Shown: positions 9,032 through 18,499 of the stretch, piece after piece
How positions within the stretch are numbered: position 1 is the stretch's first letter
Layout: each line of letters opens with the position of its first letter
Assembly (NCBI RefSeq): GCF_002000085.1
Contig: NZ_MUZU01000001.1
Coordinates: 434,001 to 498,000, forward strand
Length of the DNA stretch: 64,000 nucleotides
Direction: 5' to 3'
Origin: Pseudocolwellia agarivorans
GTDB lineage: Bacteria; Pseudomonadota; Gammaproteobacteria; Enterobacterales; Alteromonadaceae
Notes under the pieces: generated by a model
Told to the model about the DNA's origin: nothing
Database searches by the model: none
What the model saw: only the letters and a program-made list of their open reading frames with translations
Translations under genes and position numbers: made by a program

Positions 9032-12000
9032 GTGTTTATTTTTTTAAGCCGCCTTTGGGCTACACCATTAAAAAAAGTTGTTATTACTTTTTCATTTTGT
9101 TTTGCGCTATTTAGCTCAACTCATCATGCAGTTGCTAATGAGAACTTCAGTATTCCTCAATTAAAATTCAAATCCTTAACCACTCAAGATGGTTTATCTC
9201 AAAGTTATGCTTATGGTATTACTGAAGATAAGCAAGGTTTTATGTGGATAGCAACACAAGATGGCCTCAATCGATACGACGGTAAAAACTTTATTCATTA
9301 TAAAAATAATATTTTAGATAAGAGTTCAATCGCAAATAACTTTATACGAAAAATTTTTATTGATAATACCGGTACAATTTGGGTAGGCACCCAAAACGGC
9401 TTAAGCCGATATATTCCTAATACGGATAACTTTGAAAACTTCTATCATGATGAAAACAACATAGCGACACTTCAAGACAATGTTATTTGGGATATATACC
9501 AAGATCAAAGTAATGTCATTTGGGTCACTACCGCATCAGGTATTCATTACTATAATGAGAAAGATAATAGCTTTAACCCAGTAAGAATTAGAAATCATGA
9601 AAAACAACTCAAAGAAATTAAAGTGTTTTTTCAAGATGCCCAAAAAAATTATTGGTTAGGTACGTATGAAAACGGCATTTATATCGTAGGCGAAGACTTA
9701 ACAAACGCAATATCGTTACAAACAGAAAACAAGTGGGGTTTATCTATTAATGCTAATAAGCTGTCAGATATTACCGTAGTAGATAATGACTATTGGCTAG
9801 CTACAGATAAAGGTGTATACGTAGTGGATAGAAACTACAAACTCAAGAATCACCTTACGAAAGACTCTACTAACTCTGCTATTTCATCAAATATTATTAA
9901 GTCTATTATTCAAAAAGATGATACACAGGTATGGATCGGAACCAGAAACGGTTTAACAACCTTTAATTTACACAATCAAAAAACGGTTCAATATAAAACT
10001 AACGATTCAAATTATTCTTTAGTTAATAACACCATTTATAATTTATTCAAAGATTCTTCCGATAACATTTGGGTGGGAACTTACGGCGGAATAAATATTT
10101 TTTCTCCAATATCAATGAGTTTTAATCATTATAAATTTAACGATGAAGCTGCCAGCCAAATTGTTGATAAATTTACAGAGCTATCGGATGGAAGTGTACT
10201 TTTAGCTAGAGGTGATGGAAGTATATTCAACATCAGTGGACAAGAAAGTACTAAACTTCCTATTCAATTTGATGAAGGTATTTCAAACATAATAAGTCAA
10301 TCACCTGAAAAAATCATTATCTTAACAATGAACAACAAGCTGCTTGAATATAACCTAATTCAAAATTCATTGACCCCGCACACTAGATGGAAGTCAAATT
10401 CCAACTACCCTTTCGAAAGTAATATAGTTTTAACAGATAACTCTTTGTGGTTTTTCAATAATAAAAACATATTAACTAGCTATGAATTATCAACACATGA
10501 ATTTGTGAGCTATTTAGCAGATGAAGTTAGCACGACCAAAGTAACAAGCTTATATTTAGAAAAAAACGAAAATGAAAACTTTATTTGGGCTACTTCAATA
10601 GATAATGAAATTGTGAAGTTTTCATTAAAAACAAAATCATTTAAAAGCATTTATAATATTCAAACTGATAATTACCTTATCAGTAATTCAAAAAGCATAA
10701 TCAAATCAGGAAAATGGCTATGGTTAGGCTCCTTTGATCAAGGTATTTTACTATTTGATATAGAAACACAGATCCCCCAAGTATTTAACGAAAACAATAA
10801 ATTAGTTAATAATACCATCAATGGTATTTTTGTTGATGACGAACATAATGCATGGTTTAGTACCAATAAAGGTATTTCCTCAATTAACCCCTTTAAAAAA
10901 ACAGTAATTAATTATGGGGAACAATTCGGCATTAAAGAAAATGAATTTATCAACGATAGTATTTTGTATTCATCAGACAAAGTCGCTTATTTTGGCGGGC
11001 TTAATGGTTTTCATCGTGCAAATTTAAATGAAGTAGCAAGTAAAAAACAAAAAATACATCAGCCAATTCTTACTAACTTATTAATTGCCAATAAAAAAAT
11101 AGATATTACACCTAACAATGAGAGTAAAAAAAATAAAGCAAAGTTTACTTTAACTACACAATTAAATAATACAAAAACACTTACCCTACAACACGAACAA
11201 TCACCTTTTAGTTTAGAGTTTATCTCACCAAATGCTAAAATATTAAATCAAATTGCCTATAGATATCGTCTAAAAGGTTTAGAAGAAAACTGGATTGAAA
11301 CAGACGATAGTAATCGTAGAGCTACTTACACTAATTTAGATGCGGGTTCCTATACATTTGAAGTTCAAGTTATAGACTTATTAAACCCGGTAATAAGCCA
11401 AACTAAAACATTAAATATAACCATCATGCCTCCTTGGTGGTTATCTAAATTAGCCATTACGGTATACACACTGTTCACTTTTCTTATTTTTATGTATTTT
11501 TTATTTCAGTTAAGGCAAAAACGTTTATCTCATCTTCAAATAGAGCTTAGTGAAGAGCGCTTAAAACTTTCATTATGGGGAAGTGGAGATGAAATGTGGG
11601 ATTGGAATATTAAAAGCGGTAAAATTTTTCGTTCTAACATATGGGGGATCTTAGAGTTTCCCCAAGATGGAAAAAGAAATGTTGGCGCTGAACAAACCAA
11701 CATACATCAACACGACATTCCAAGAGTTAGAGAAGCCTTAGAAGCGCACTTCAGTAAAAAAACAGATCATTTTGAGGCAACTTATCGAGTAAAAGACAAA
11801 AATGAACGCTGGATTTGGGTACTCGATAGAGGAAAAATAGTAGAGCGAGATGAAAGCGACTCTCCTACTCGTATGACAGGAACCCTAAAAGATATCAGTC
11901 AAATAAAAAGAGCAGATGAGCGATTAAAATTATTTGCTAAATGCATTGAAAATATATCAGATGCTGTTGTCATTTATGATCGACAATTTACCATAGTCGA

Positions 12001-13594
12001 TGTAAACAAAGCTTATCAGCGTATTACGCAAGTCAATAAAAGTGATATGTTAGGTAAAAGTTTACGCTTTAAACAATATCCTGAAAGCTTTACTCAAAAC
12101 ATCAAAAAACATCTTATTACGCAGAGTGGGTGGCATGGTGAAATAGAAGATAAACATGCTAATGGCGACATTTATATTATTGATTTAAATATCGATATTA
12201 TAAAAGACGAAAATAATAATATTTCACATTTTGTAGGAGTATTTTCAGATGTTACTGAGCGTAAAAAAAATGAAGCAGAACTAAGAAAACTAGCTAACTC
12301 AGACACATTAACAGGCTTACCTAACCGTTCGTATTTCCAAGCGAATCAAACCCGTTTAGTTAAAACTAAAGTGCCCCATGCCTTATTAGTATTCGATCTA
12401 GATAATTTTAAAAAAATTAATGATTCAATGGGGCACGGTGTTGGTGATGCTTTATTATGTAAAGTTGCTCAACGTATTATTTCCTCCAGTAGAAAAAAAG
12501 ACACTGTATATCGTTTAGGAGGGGATGAATTTAGTATCATGGTAGAAAATACCAATGACATTCATACAATAACCACTATTGCTAAAAACATACTGAAAAC
12601 TATTGCTCAACCAATGAAATTAAAAAATCAAGAAGTGGTGCTATATAGCAGTATAGGTATTGTTTTATTTCCAGAAGATGGGGCGTCATCACAAGAATTA
12701 CTTAAAAATGCTGATACAGCTATGTACCACGCAAAAAACACAGGTGGTAATAAATATCAATTTTTCAGTGAATCAATGAACAAAAAAGCTGTAAAACGAC
12801 TACAAATTGAAAACTTAATTCGCTATGGATTAAAAGAAGATTATTTCTCTGTATTTTATCAGCCTAAAATTGAAATCAGCACAGGAAAAATAGCAGGTAT
12901 GGAAGCGCTAGTTCGCTTTGAAACGCCCTCAAAAGGCATCATCAGCCCTGTTGTTTTTATTCCTGTATCAGAGGAAACAGGTCAAATCATTGATATTGGT
13001 GAAATAGTTTTAAGGAAGTCTTGTTTTGCCACTAAAAAATGGGTTGATTCTGGCCTCTTTGAAGGCAGAATTGCTGTAAACTTATCAGCAGTTCAATTCA
13101 CTCAGCCCAATTTAGTGGGTATGATCTCCGATATACTAAAAGAAAGCCAACTTCCTGCAAAACACTTAGAGCTAGAAATAACGGAAGGCACGGTTATGGA
13201 TTCACCACAACAAGCCATAGACACTATGTTACAAATACGAGCTATGGGTATTCACTTGTCGCTAGATGATTTTGGGACGGGCTATTCTTCTTTAGCCTAT
13301 CTGAAAAAATTCCCATTAAATACGTTAAAAATAGATAAAGCCTTTGTTGATGATATTGAAACCTCTGAACAAGGTAGAAATATGGTAGCGACTATAGTCA
13401 CCATTGCCCATAACTTAGGCTTACATGTCGTTGCTGAAGGTGTAGAAACTAATCAACAACTCAGTTTTTTATCAGGTTTACGTTGCGAACAACTGCAAGG
13501 CTACTTATACAGCAAGCCTTTACCGGAAAATGATTTTCAAAAATATTTACTCTCACATCAGATCACCAATAAATCTACCTCTTTCAATAATTAG
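9032..13594 (+). CDS. Periplasmic two-component-propeller sensor with PAS, GGDEF and EAL domains
   Basis: A 1520-residue inner-membrane signalling protein that likely makes or degrades cyclic di-GMP. A signal peptide (1-35, ending AVA) is followed by many Reg_prop propeller repeats (IWVGTQNGLSRY, IWVGTYGGINIF) to about 680. A Y_Y_Y domain follows (YRYRLKGLEENWIE), then a transmembrane helix near 803-825 and two PAS regions (about 845-960 and 970-1080). The GGDEF domain (about 1090-1255) keeps GGDEF, and the EAL domain (about 1265-1505) keeps MEALVRFE and DDFGTGYSS, so both activities may be intact. Propeller domains of this type often sense polysaccharide fragments in marine bacteria. The start is GTG at 9032. 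No neighbour shows its ligand. Confidence 0.93.
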   Translation: MFIFLSRLWATPLKKVVITFSFCFALFSSTHHAVANENFSIPQLKFKSLTTQDGLSQSYAYGITEDKQGFMWIATQDGLNRYDGKNFIHYKNNILDKSSIANNFIRKIFIDNTGTIWVGTQNGLSRYIPNTDNFENFYHDENNIATLQDNVIWDIYQDQSNVIWVTTASGIHYYNEKDNSFNPVRIRNHEKQLKEIKVFFQDAQKNYWLGTYENGIYIVGEDLTNAISLQTENKWGLSINANKLSDITVVDNDYWLATDKGVYVVDRNYKLKNHLTKDSTNSAISSNIIKSIIQKDDTQVWIGTRNGLTTFNLHNQKTVQYKTNDSNYSLVNNTIYNLFKDSSDNIWVGTYGGINIFSPISMSFNHYKFNDEAASQIVDKFTELSDGSVLLARGDGSIFNISGQESTKLPIQFDEGISNIISQSPEKIIILTMNNKLLEYNLIQNSLTPHTRWKSNSNYPFESNIVLTDNSLWFFNNKNILTSYELSTHEFVSYLADEVSTTKVTSLYLEKNENENFIWATSIDNEIVKFSLKTKSFKSIYNIQTDNYLISNSKSIIKSGKWLWLGSFDQGILLFDIETQIPQVFNENNKLVNNTINGIFVDDEHNAWFSTNKGISSINPFKKTVINYGEQFGIKENEFINDSILYSSDKVAYFGGLNGFHRANLNEVASKKQKIHQPILTNLLIANKKIDITPNNESKKNKAKFTLTTQLNNTKTLTLQHEQSPFSLEFISPNAKILNQIAYRYRLKGLEENWIETDDSNRRATYTNLDAGSYTFEVQVIDLLNPVISQTKTLNITIMPPWWLSKLAITVYTLFTFLIFMYFLFQLRQKRLSHLQIELSEERLKLSLWGSGDEMWDWNIKSGKIFRSNIWGILEFPQDGKRNVGAEQTNIHQHDIPRVREALEAHFSKKTDHFEATYRVKDKNERWIWVLDRGKIVERDESDSPTRMTGTLKDISQIKRADERLKLFAKCIENISDAVVIYDRQFTIVDVNKAYQRITQVNKSDMLGKSLRFKQYPESFTQNIKKHLITQSGWHGEIEDKHANGDIYIIDLNIDIIKDENNNISHFVGVFSDVTERKKNEAELRKLANSDTLTGLPNRSYFQANQTRLVKTKVPHALLVFDLDNFKKINDSMGHGVGDALLCKVAQRIISSSRKKDTVYRLGGDEFSIMVENTNDIHTITTIAKNILKTIAQPMKLKNQEVVLYSSIGIVLFPEDGASSQELLKNADTAMYHAKNTGGNKYQFFSESMNKKAVKRLQIENLIRYGLKEDYFSVFYQPKIEISTGKIAGMEALVRFETPSKGIISPVVFIPVSEETGQIIDIGEIVLRKSCFATKKWVDSGLFEGRIAVNLSAVQFTQPNLVGMISDILKESQLPAKHLELEITEGTVMDSPQQAIDTMLQIRAMGIHLSLDDFGTGYSSLAYLKKFPLNTLKIDKAFVDDIETSEQGRNMVATIVTIAHNLGLHVVAEGVETNQQLSFLSGLRCEQLQGYLYSKPLPENDFQKYLLSHQITNKSTSFNN

Positions 13595-13972
13595 TCTAAA
13601 CGAAGACTAATAAATTGATAATTTATTAGGAAGATACATTTAAGTAATCTTCCTAAATTACCCTATCAACATATTATTAAGATCAATCATAATAATTCAT
13701 TGCGCATTTATGCTTCGTATAAAATAAATAACCAATTAAAAAGCATAAACTAAATAGTTCCCTACTATTATTCTTTTTATTCAATAACCCAACACTTAAA
13801 AAATTAAACAGGTATGAGTAGTGTCAAAATTACGACTTATCATTCCACTAATAATTCAAAGCCTTATTATACATAACCTAGAGCCAACTCTATATTTATG
13901 GCATGCATTTCGCTTTATTAATCATGCTATTAAAAAATAGTACTAATAATAATTAATTAATGAGGAATACAC
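13595..13972. other. 378-bp gap upstream of the repeat gene
   Basis: Just after the sensor gene come two overlapping hairpins: TAATAAATT/AATTTATTA (13608-13616 with 13620-13628) and TAGGAAGAT/ATCTTCCTA (13627-13635 with 13647-13655). No good U-tract follows. The rest is AT-rich, with one possible 39-codon gene (13821-13940) annotated separately. I see no confident promoter pair. Confidence 0.5.
13821..13940 (+). CDS. Possible 39-residue hydrophobic peptide
   Basis: A short open frame starting with GTG at 13821, with AGG eight bases upstream, ending at TAG 33 bp before the repeat gene. The peptide has a basic start (MSKLRL), a hydrophobic stretch (IIPLIIQSLII, about 7-17) and a C-terminal half rich in aromatic and basic residues ending INHAIKK, so it could insert in a membrane. 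I do not recognise it. In AT-rich DNA an open frame of this length could arise by chance. The RBS and the position before two other small genes are the only support. Confidence 0.27.
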   Translation: MSKLRLIIPLIIQSLIIHNLEPTLYLWHAFRFINHAIKK

Positions 13973-14416
13973 ATGCTAAGTTCAATTATTTTATCGCTAG
14001 TAATGACACAACCGGCTCCTGTGGCAGATGTAAATCAAGTAGAGTTTAAGGAAGCTGCTCGTCGTAATGTGCGTATGCAAGATGCATTTTCTATTGAAGA
14101 AGTTGCTCGTCGCAATGTACGTATGCTAGATGCATTTTCTATTGAAAAAACTGCTCGCCGTAATGTACGTATGCAAGATGCATTTTCTATTGAAGAAGCT
14201 GCTCGTCGTAATGTACGTATGCAAGATGAGTTTTCTATCGAAGAAGCTGCTCGCCGGAATGTACGTATGCAAGATGAGTTTTCTATCGAAAAAGCTGCTC
14301 GCCGTAATGTGCGTATGCAAGATGAATTTTCTATAGAAGAAGCTGCTCGCCGTAATGTACGTATGCAAGATGAATTTTCTATCGAAAAAACAGCTCGTCG
14401 TAATGTACGTATGTAG
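13973..14416 (+). CDS. Protein of eight tandem 16-residue repeats (ARRNVRM repeat)
   Basis: A 147-residue protein of unknown function. Residues 1-28 are a short hydrophobic start (LSSIILSLVM) and a Pro/Ala linker. Residues 29-140 are seven copies of a 16-residue unit, ARRNVRMQD(A/E)FSIE(E/K)(A/T/V), and 141-147 are an eighth ARRNVRM ending at the stop codon. ARRNVRM is identical in all eight copies, while its codons vary silently (CGT/CGC/CGG for Arg, GTG/GTA for Val), so this frame is translated and selected. Each unit has a basic block then an acidic block and could form an amphipathic helix. The RBS is GAGG, eight bases before ATG. I do not recognise the family; a structural repeat or a multi-copy peptide precursor are both open possibilities. 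Confidence 0.8.
   Translation: MLSSIILSLVMTQPAPVADVNQVEFKEAARRNVRMQDAFSIEEVARRNVRMLDAFSIEKTARRNVRMQDAFSIEEAARRNVRMQDEFSIEEAARRNVRMQDEFSIEKAARRNVRMQDEFSIEEAARRNVRMQDEFSIEKTARRNVRM
14057..14413 (+). repeat. 48-bp in-frame tandem repeat, 7.4 copies
   Basis: Seven full 48-bp units and a final 21 bp inside the repeat gene. Units differ mainly at third codon positions. Replacement changes fall at unit positions 8 (Q/L), 10 (A/E), 15 (E/K) and 16 (V/T/A). Units 4-5 and 6-7 look like a duplicated pair (EEA then EKA/EKT). There are no spacers, so this is not a CRISPR array. Confidence 0.95.
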
Positions 14417-14424
14417 GAGATAAT

Positions 14425-14529
14425 ATGATTTCTATTTTTAAAGCTTTGTTTGCACAAAAGCCCAAAAAAAAGACTATTGCTGATCGCATTGAAATTAAAG
14501 AAATGCCTGCAAATTCATGGTGGTCTTAA
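14425..14529 (+). CDS. 34-residue basic small protein next to the repeat gene
   Basis: Starts at ATG 14425, eight bases after the repeat gene's stop, with TAGGAG in that gap; this spacing suggests translation coupled to the repeat gene. The peptide is MISIFKALFA, then a lysine cluster (QKPKKK), then a short acidic/neutral tail ending NSWWS. I do not recognise a family. The RBS and tight linkage make it more credible than a random frame, but its size leaves doubt. Confidence 0.5.
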   Translation: MISIFKALFAQKPKKKTIADRIEIKEMPANSWWS

Positions 14530-14572
14530 TCGTTGATTAACCATTATAAATAGCGCCACAGGGATGTTCGCC

Positions 14573-14641
14573 ATTTTATAATTTTTATTTTTTATTTTTT
14601 ATTTTTTATTTTTTTAAATATTAAGCTCTAAATATTAAGCT
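14573..14641. repeat. T-rich low-complexity tract and 12-bp direct repeat
   Basis: About 14573-14615 is a run of TTTTTTA-type units. It is followed by two copies of AAATATTAAGCT at 14616-14627 and 14630-14641, 14 bp apart. The T-tract may help end transcripts from the small genes upstream. The tract length is probably prone to slippage. Confidence 0.6.
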
Positions 14642-14821
14642 ATTAAACCCAAACTTCTTATTAACTTTCATTCTTTTCTGCATACAAAACATTGGCCATA
14701 TAAATGGACCAAACACCATACCGGCTAAAGTCCAGCGTTTGTAACCTAAACCACTTTTTAATGCCTGACAATAGAAAAAAGCAGCGCAGACGCCCCCTAT
14801 AAGCAATAGAAGATACAACAT
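14621..14821 (-). CDS. Small two-helix membrane protein
   Basis: A 66-residue hypothetical protein. Residues 1-21 are hydrophobic (MLYLLLLIGGVCAAFFYCQAL). A KSGLGYKRWTLAG loop leads into a second hydrophobic segment (MVFGPFIWPMF, about 35-45) and a basic tail. The pattern of a Lys-Arg-Trp before a Gly/Pro-containing helix resembles short conserved membrane proteins I associate with marine gammaproteobacteria, but I cannot name a family. It is probably an inner-membrane protein. A different frame over the same bases (14661-14903) lacks such character and is left out. Confidence 0.55.
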   Translation of the reverse strand: MLYLLLLIGGVCAAFFYCQALKSGLGYKRWTLAGMVFGPFIWPMFCMQKRMKVNKKFGFNSLIFRA

Positions 14822-14940
14822 AAGTCAGTCTCATAGAAATTAGAGTATAAACTCTTAATAAATTATTGTTGGAAAATATAGCAATATTAATACAGTGCCT
14901 CAAGACAAAGGCTAGAACAAATTCAACTATCTATATATAA

Positions 14941-14966
14941 AAAAGAGGCATTAAACCGCCTCTTTT
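14941..14966 (-). terminator. Intrinsic terminator of fadIJ
   Basis: AAAAGAGGC (14941-14949) pairs with GCCTCTTTT (14958-14966) around an 8-nt loop. On the minus strand the stem is followed by TTTATATA. It lies 61 bp past the fadJ stop. Confidence 0.85.
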
Positions 14967-15026
14967 ATGGAAAAAATAGTCCGTTAACCTGGCTATTTTT
15001 AGCCTATCTATTATTTTAAAATAAGC

Positions 15027-17192
15027 TTAATAGCTGCTATTCTCTTGTGCCATTTTTATCAAAGCTTCACATGGAGTATAACGCTCACCATATTCTTGCC
15101 CCCAGAACTTTAATTTCTCAACAATGTAACTCGCGCCAATTTGATTGATATATTGAAACGGACCACCTAAAAAAGGAGGAAATCCAATACCGAATATAGC
15201 GCCAATATCACCATCTCTAGTACTCCTTATAATTCCTTCATCTAAACACCGAGCAGCTTCGTTTAGCATTAAAAATACAGCGCGTTGACTAATGGTTTCA
15301 TTTGATAATTTAGCGTTTTTAACAACCCCTAATAAACCATAAATTGATTCATCTGCTTGTTTACCTTTTACTTTTTTTCCATAACTGTAAAAGCCCTTAT
15401 TTGATTTTTTACCTAAACGTCCATCCTCAATTAATTTATCAAAGGCTGGAGGTGTGGCAAATCGTTCACCTAGCTCATTATATAAAATGGGACTTATTTT
15501 TGAGCCGACATCAATACCCACTTCATCAAGTAATTGTAATGGCCCAACAGGAAAACCAAAAGAGACTAGCGCTTTATCTATGGTTTCAATAGATTCACCT
15601 TCAAGTAGCATAAATGCAGCTTCATTTACATAAGGCGCTAAAATTCTATTCACATAAAATCCCGCTTTATCGGCTACAACAATAGGTGTTTTCCCTTGTT
15701 TTTTAGCAAATTCAACAGTAGTAGAAATGGTTTGTTCAGAAGTCGTAGCATGAGGAATAATTTCTGCCAAAGGCATTTTATCTACCGGTGAAAAATAGTG
15801 TAGGCCAATGACATTTTCAGGCCTTTCAGCTTTTTCTGCTATTTTCCCAATAGGTAAACTTGAGGTGTTACTCGCAAAAATAGTTTTTTCACTACTATTT
15901 AACTCGACTTCTTTAACCATATTTTGTTTTAAAGCTAAGTCTTCAAATACGGCTTCAATCACTATATCGCAATGTTTAAAGCCCGTATAATCAGTAGTTC
16001 CTGAAATCGCTGAAAGCTGTTTTTGCATTTCGCTCGCACGAATAAAACGACGTTGAACTTTTTTATTCAATAGATTGTAAGCATACTTAAGCGCGTAACT
16101 AATCCCTTTATGTGAAATATCTTTAATACGCACGGGAACATTAGCTTTAGTTGCTGTTACAAAGGCGATACCACCTCCCATCAACCCACCGCCTAATACA
16201 CCTACATTGTTAATTTTTTTAGGTTTAACACCCTCAACACCGTATTCTTTCTTCATTTCCGTTGTAGCAAAAAACAACTGGCGTAACTGCCCTGAAACCT
16301 CACTCTTAGCTAATTCGCCAAAATGATTAGCTTCTGTTTGATACCCCTTAGCAGAGGCTTCTTGAACTCCCACTTTTACGCAATCTATGATCTTAAGGGG
16401 AGACGGATAATTCCCTTTAGTTTTAGATAAAACCGTTTTTTTAGCTTGGCTAAAAATAATACTGCGCCCGATAGGGTTACCTTCTAATAATTTATCCATC
16501 AAAGATATTTTACGTGTTGTATTTAAATAGCGTGCGTTGACAGACAGAGACACCTTGTTAGATAAAATAATATCTTCAGCTGTTTTGATTAATATACTTT
16601 TAGGAACAACATGATCAACTAAGCCAGATTTTAATGCTTGTATTGGACGCAAGTGCTTACCTGTTAGCATCATATCTAAAGCTTTTTGAATACCAACAAG
16701 TTTAGGTAAACGTTGCGTACCACCGCCGCCGGGTAGCAACCCCAACTGAACCTCAGGTAACCCTAAAGCCGTTTCAGCACTATCGCTACATACTCGTGAA
16801 TGACAAGCCATAGCTAACTCTAAGCCACCACCTAAACATGCACCATTAATCGCCGCAACAATAGGGATAGATAACGTTTCAATTTGCTCAAAAACCGTAT
16901 GCGCTTGTCGAGACAAAGCCGTTGCTTCTTCTACAGACTTACATTCAGCAATCATTGTAACATCGGCACCTGCAACAAAAGAGTCCGGCTTACCGCTAAG
17001 CAGTACAATACCTTTAATTGAATCGTCAGCTTTTATTTCAGATAACATACCAACAACTTGTTCAGCAAATTCAGCTTTTAGCGTATTCATAGCATCGCCA
17101 ATAACATCCATAATGAGATGGGCAATACCATTATCTTGTTTGATTAATGTGAATGTACTTTGAAGGTCTTCTTTAACTGCTGTTTTAGTCAT
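15027..17192 (-). CDS. fadJ: Fatty acid oxidation complex alpha subunit FadJ
   Basis: Bifunctional enoyl-CoA hydratase/3-hydroxyacyl-CoA dehydrogenase of beta-oxidation, working in a complex with FadI. The start is ATG at 17192 (721 residues): it has GGAG about ten bases upstream and shares one base with the fadI stop. A frame extension to 17240 overlaps fadI and lacks family-like sequence. The crotonase domain has catalytic Glu125 (GGGLELA) and Glu147 (GLPEVQLGLLPG). The dehydrogenase domain begins at GVLGGGLMGGGIAF (about 315), with His in LHYFSPV. FadJ rather than FadB is indicated by gene order, with fadI upstream. Confidence 0.96.
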   Translation of the reverse strand: MTKTAVKEDLQSTFTLIKQDNGIAHLIMDVIGDAMNTLKAEFAEQVVGMLSEIKADDSIKGIVLLSGKPDSFVAGADVTMIAECKSVEEATALSRQAHTVFEQIETLSIPIVAAINGACLGGGLELAMACHSRVCSDSAETALGLPEVQLGLLPGGGGTQRLPKLVGIQKALDMMLTGKHLRPIQALKSGLVDHVVPKSILIKTAEDIILSNKVSLSVNARYLNTTRKISLMDKLLEGNPIGRSIIFSQAKKTVLSKTKGNYPSPLKIIDCVKVGVQEASAKGYQTEANHFGELAKSEVSGQLRQLFFATTEMKKEYGVEGVKPKKINNVGVLGGGLMGGGIAFVTATKANVPVRIKDISHKGISYALKYAYNLLNKKVQRRFIRASEMQKQLSAISGTTDYTGFKHCDIVIEAVFEDLALKQNMVKEVELNSSEKTIFASNTSSLPIGKIAEKAERPENVIGLHYFSPVDKMPLAEIIPHATTSEQTISTTVEFAKKQGKTPIVVADKAGFYVNRILAPYVNEAAFMLLEGESIETIDKALVSFGFPVGPLQLLDEVGIDVGSKISPILYNELGERFATPPAFDKLIEDGRLGKKSNKGFYSYGKKVKGKQADESIYGLLGVVKNAKLSNETISQRAVFLMLNEAARCLDEGIIRSTRDGDIGAIFGIGFPPFLGGPFQYINQIGASYIVEKLKFWGQEYGERYTPCEALIKMAQENSSY

Positions 17193-18499
17193 TAGTCTGT
17201 CTCCACTATCATTGCTACGCCTAAACCACCTGCCGCACATGCCGTGGTTAAACCCGTTCCACCACCTCTTCTATTTAATTCATTTAACGTTTGAACAATT
17301 AAACGTGTGCCTGTAGCCGCAAATGGATGTCCATAAGCCAACGAGCCCCCCATAACATTAAACTTATCCATATCTATTTCACCTATCGCTTTATCTCTTC
17401 CTAAATGTTTTTGAGCAAATGATTGACTTCCAAACATTTTCACATTAGCTAGAGCTTGTGCAGCAAAAGCCTCATGCATTTCAATTAAGTCTAAATCTTT
17501 TAACTCCATGCCCGCTCTTGCAAGTGCAATAGGTGTTGAAAAACTTGGTCCCATTAACATATCTTCCCAAACATCAATGGCAGAAAAACCATAACTTTTA
17601 ATATAACCTAACGGCTTATAACCTAGCTCTTTTGCTCTCCCTTCACGCATGAGTAAAATAGCAGAAGCGCCATCGGTTAAAGGAGAACTTGTTGCCGCTG
17701 TAACACTGCCATATTTACGATCAAATACAGGACGTAATTTCGCGTAGCTTTCCAAAACAGAATTTTCACGAATACAATTATCTTTATCAATAAAGCCATT
17801 ATAAGGTTCGCTATGAGCAACCATAACCTCACCTGCCAACTTCCCTTCAGCCCATGACTGAGTGGCTAAAGTATGAGAACGATGAGCTAACGCGTCTTGA
17901 TCTTCTCTTGATATTGAATAAGTTTTTGCCATTTGCTCAGCCGTTTGCCCCATTGATAATCCAGTGGAATATTCGGCTACCGCAGGTGGAACGGGCATAA
18001 GATCTTTCAAACCTAATCGTCTAATTAAGGATAATTTTTGTCCTAGCGTTTTCGTTTTAGTTAAATCTAATAAGGTTTTTGCCAAATTTTTAGTGACTCC
18101 AACCGGTGCAACTGAAGTAGAATCAGCACCGCCAGCCACACCTACATCAATCATCCCGGCCATAATAGACTCAGTAATGCTTACAGCTGACTGAAAGCTT
18201 GTGGCACAAGCACGCGAAACACTATAAGCATCGGTACGAACATTCATACCTGTACCTAAAACTATTTCTCTCGCAATGTTGGGGGCTTCAGGCATTTGAA
18301 CCACTTGACCAAAAACTAGCTGTTCAATAATATCAGGATCAATGTCATGCTTTTTAAGCAATTCATTAACAACCATTTTGCCTAAATCGACAGCTGGCAC
18401 TCCATGAAATGCAGTCGCTTGTTTTGCAAATGGTGTACGTAGCCCTGCGACAACGGCGATGCGCTCACCACTTGATGTGACTAACTTAGTTTGTTTCAT
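17192..18499 (-). CDS. fadI: Acetyl-CoA C-acyltransferase FadI (3-ketoacyl-CoA thiolase)
   Basis: Thiolase that performs the last step of beta-oxidation with FadJ. Nucleophilic Cys98 lies in SRACATSF; the C-terminal GHPFAATG and CAAGGLG motifs are present. The sequence follows E. coli FadI closely ([24 protein letters not shown]). I chose ATG 18499 (435 residues, E. coli 436) because GGGA lies eight bases upstream. An in-frame ATG at 18511 adds four residues but has no RBS. It is the first gene of the fadIJ operon, with a FadR-like palindrome about 75 bp upstream. Confidence 0.96.
   Translation of the reverse strand: MKQTKLVTSSGERIAVVAGLRTPFAKQATAFHGVPAVDLGKMVVNELLKKHDIDPDIIEQLVFGQVVQMPEAPNIAREIVLGTGMNVRTDAYSVSRACATSFQSAVSITESIMAGMIDVGVAGGADSTSVAPVGVTKNLAKTLLDLTKTKTLGQKLSLIRRLGLKDLMPVPPAVAEYSTGLSMGQTAEQMAKTYSISREDQDALAHRSHTLATQSWAEGKLAGEVMVAHSEPYNGFIDKDNCIRENSVLESYAKLRPVFDRKYGSVTAATSSPLTDGASAILLMREGRAKELGYKPLGYIKSYGFSAIDVWEDMLMGPSFSTPIALARAGMELKDLDLIEMHEAFAAQALANVKMFGSQSFAQKHLGRDKAIGEIDMDKFNVMGGSLAYGHPFAATGTRLIVQTLNELNRRGGGTGLTTACAAGGLGVAMIVETD

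Noticed and set aside
14057-14413. CRISPR array or other spaced direct repeat
   Set aside because: The 48-bp units are joined head to tail with no unique spacers, stay in one reading frame and have no cas genes nearby.
14035-14457. A 140-codon open frame on the minus strand and other long frames across the 48-bp repeat
   Set aside because: A repeat unit without stops in one frame leaves other frames open too. Silent third-position changes, the GAGG RBS and conserved residues fit only the plus-strand frame starting 13973.
17193-17240. Longer FadJ start (16 extra residues)
   Set aside because: The extension overlaps fadI and lacks family-like sequence; ATG 17192 has GGAG and the typical stop/start overlap.
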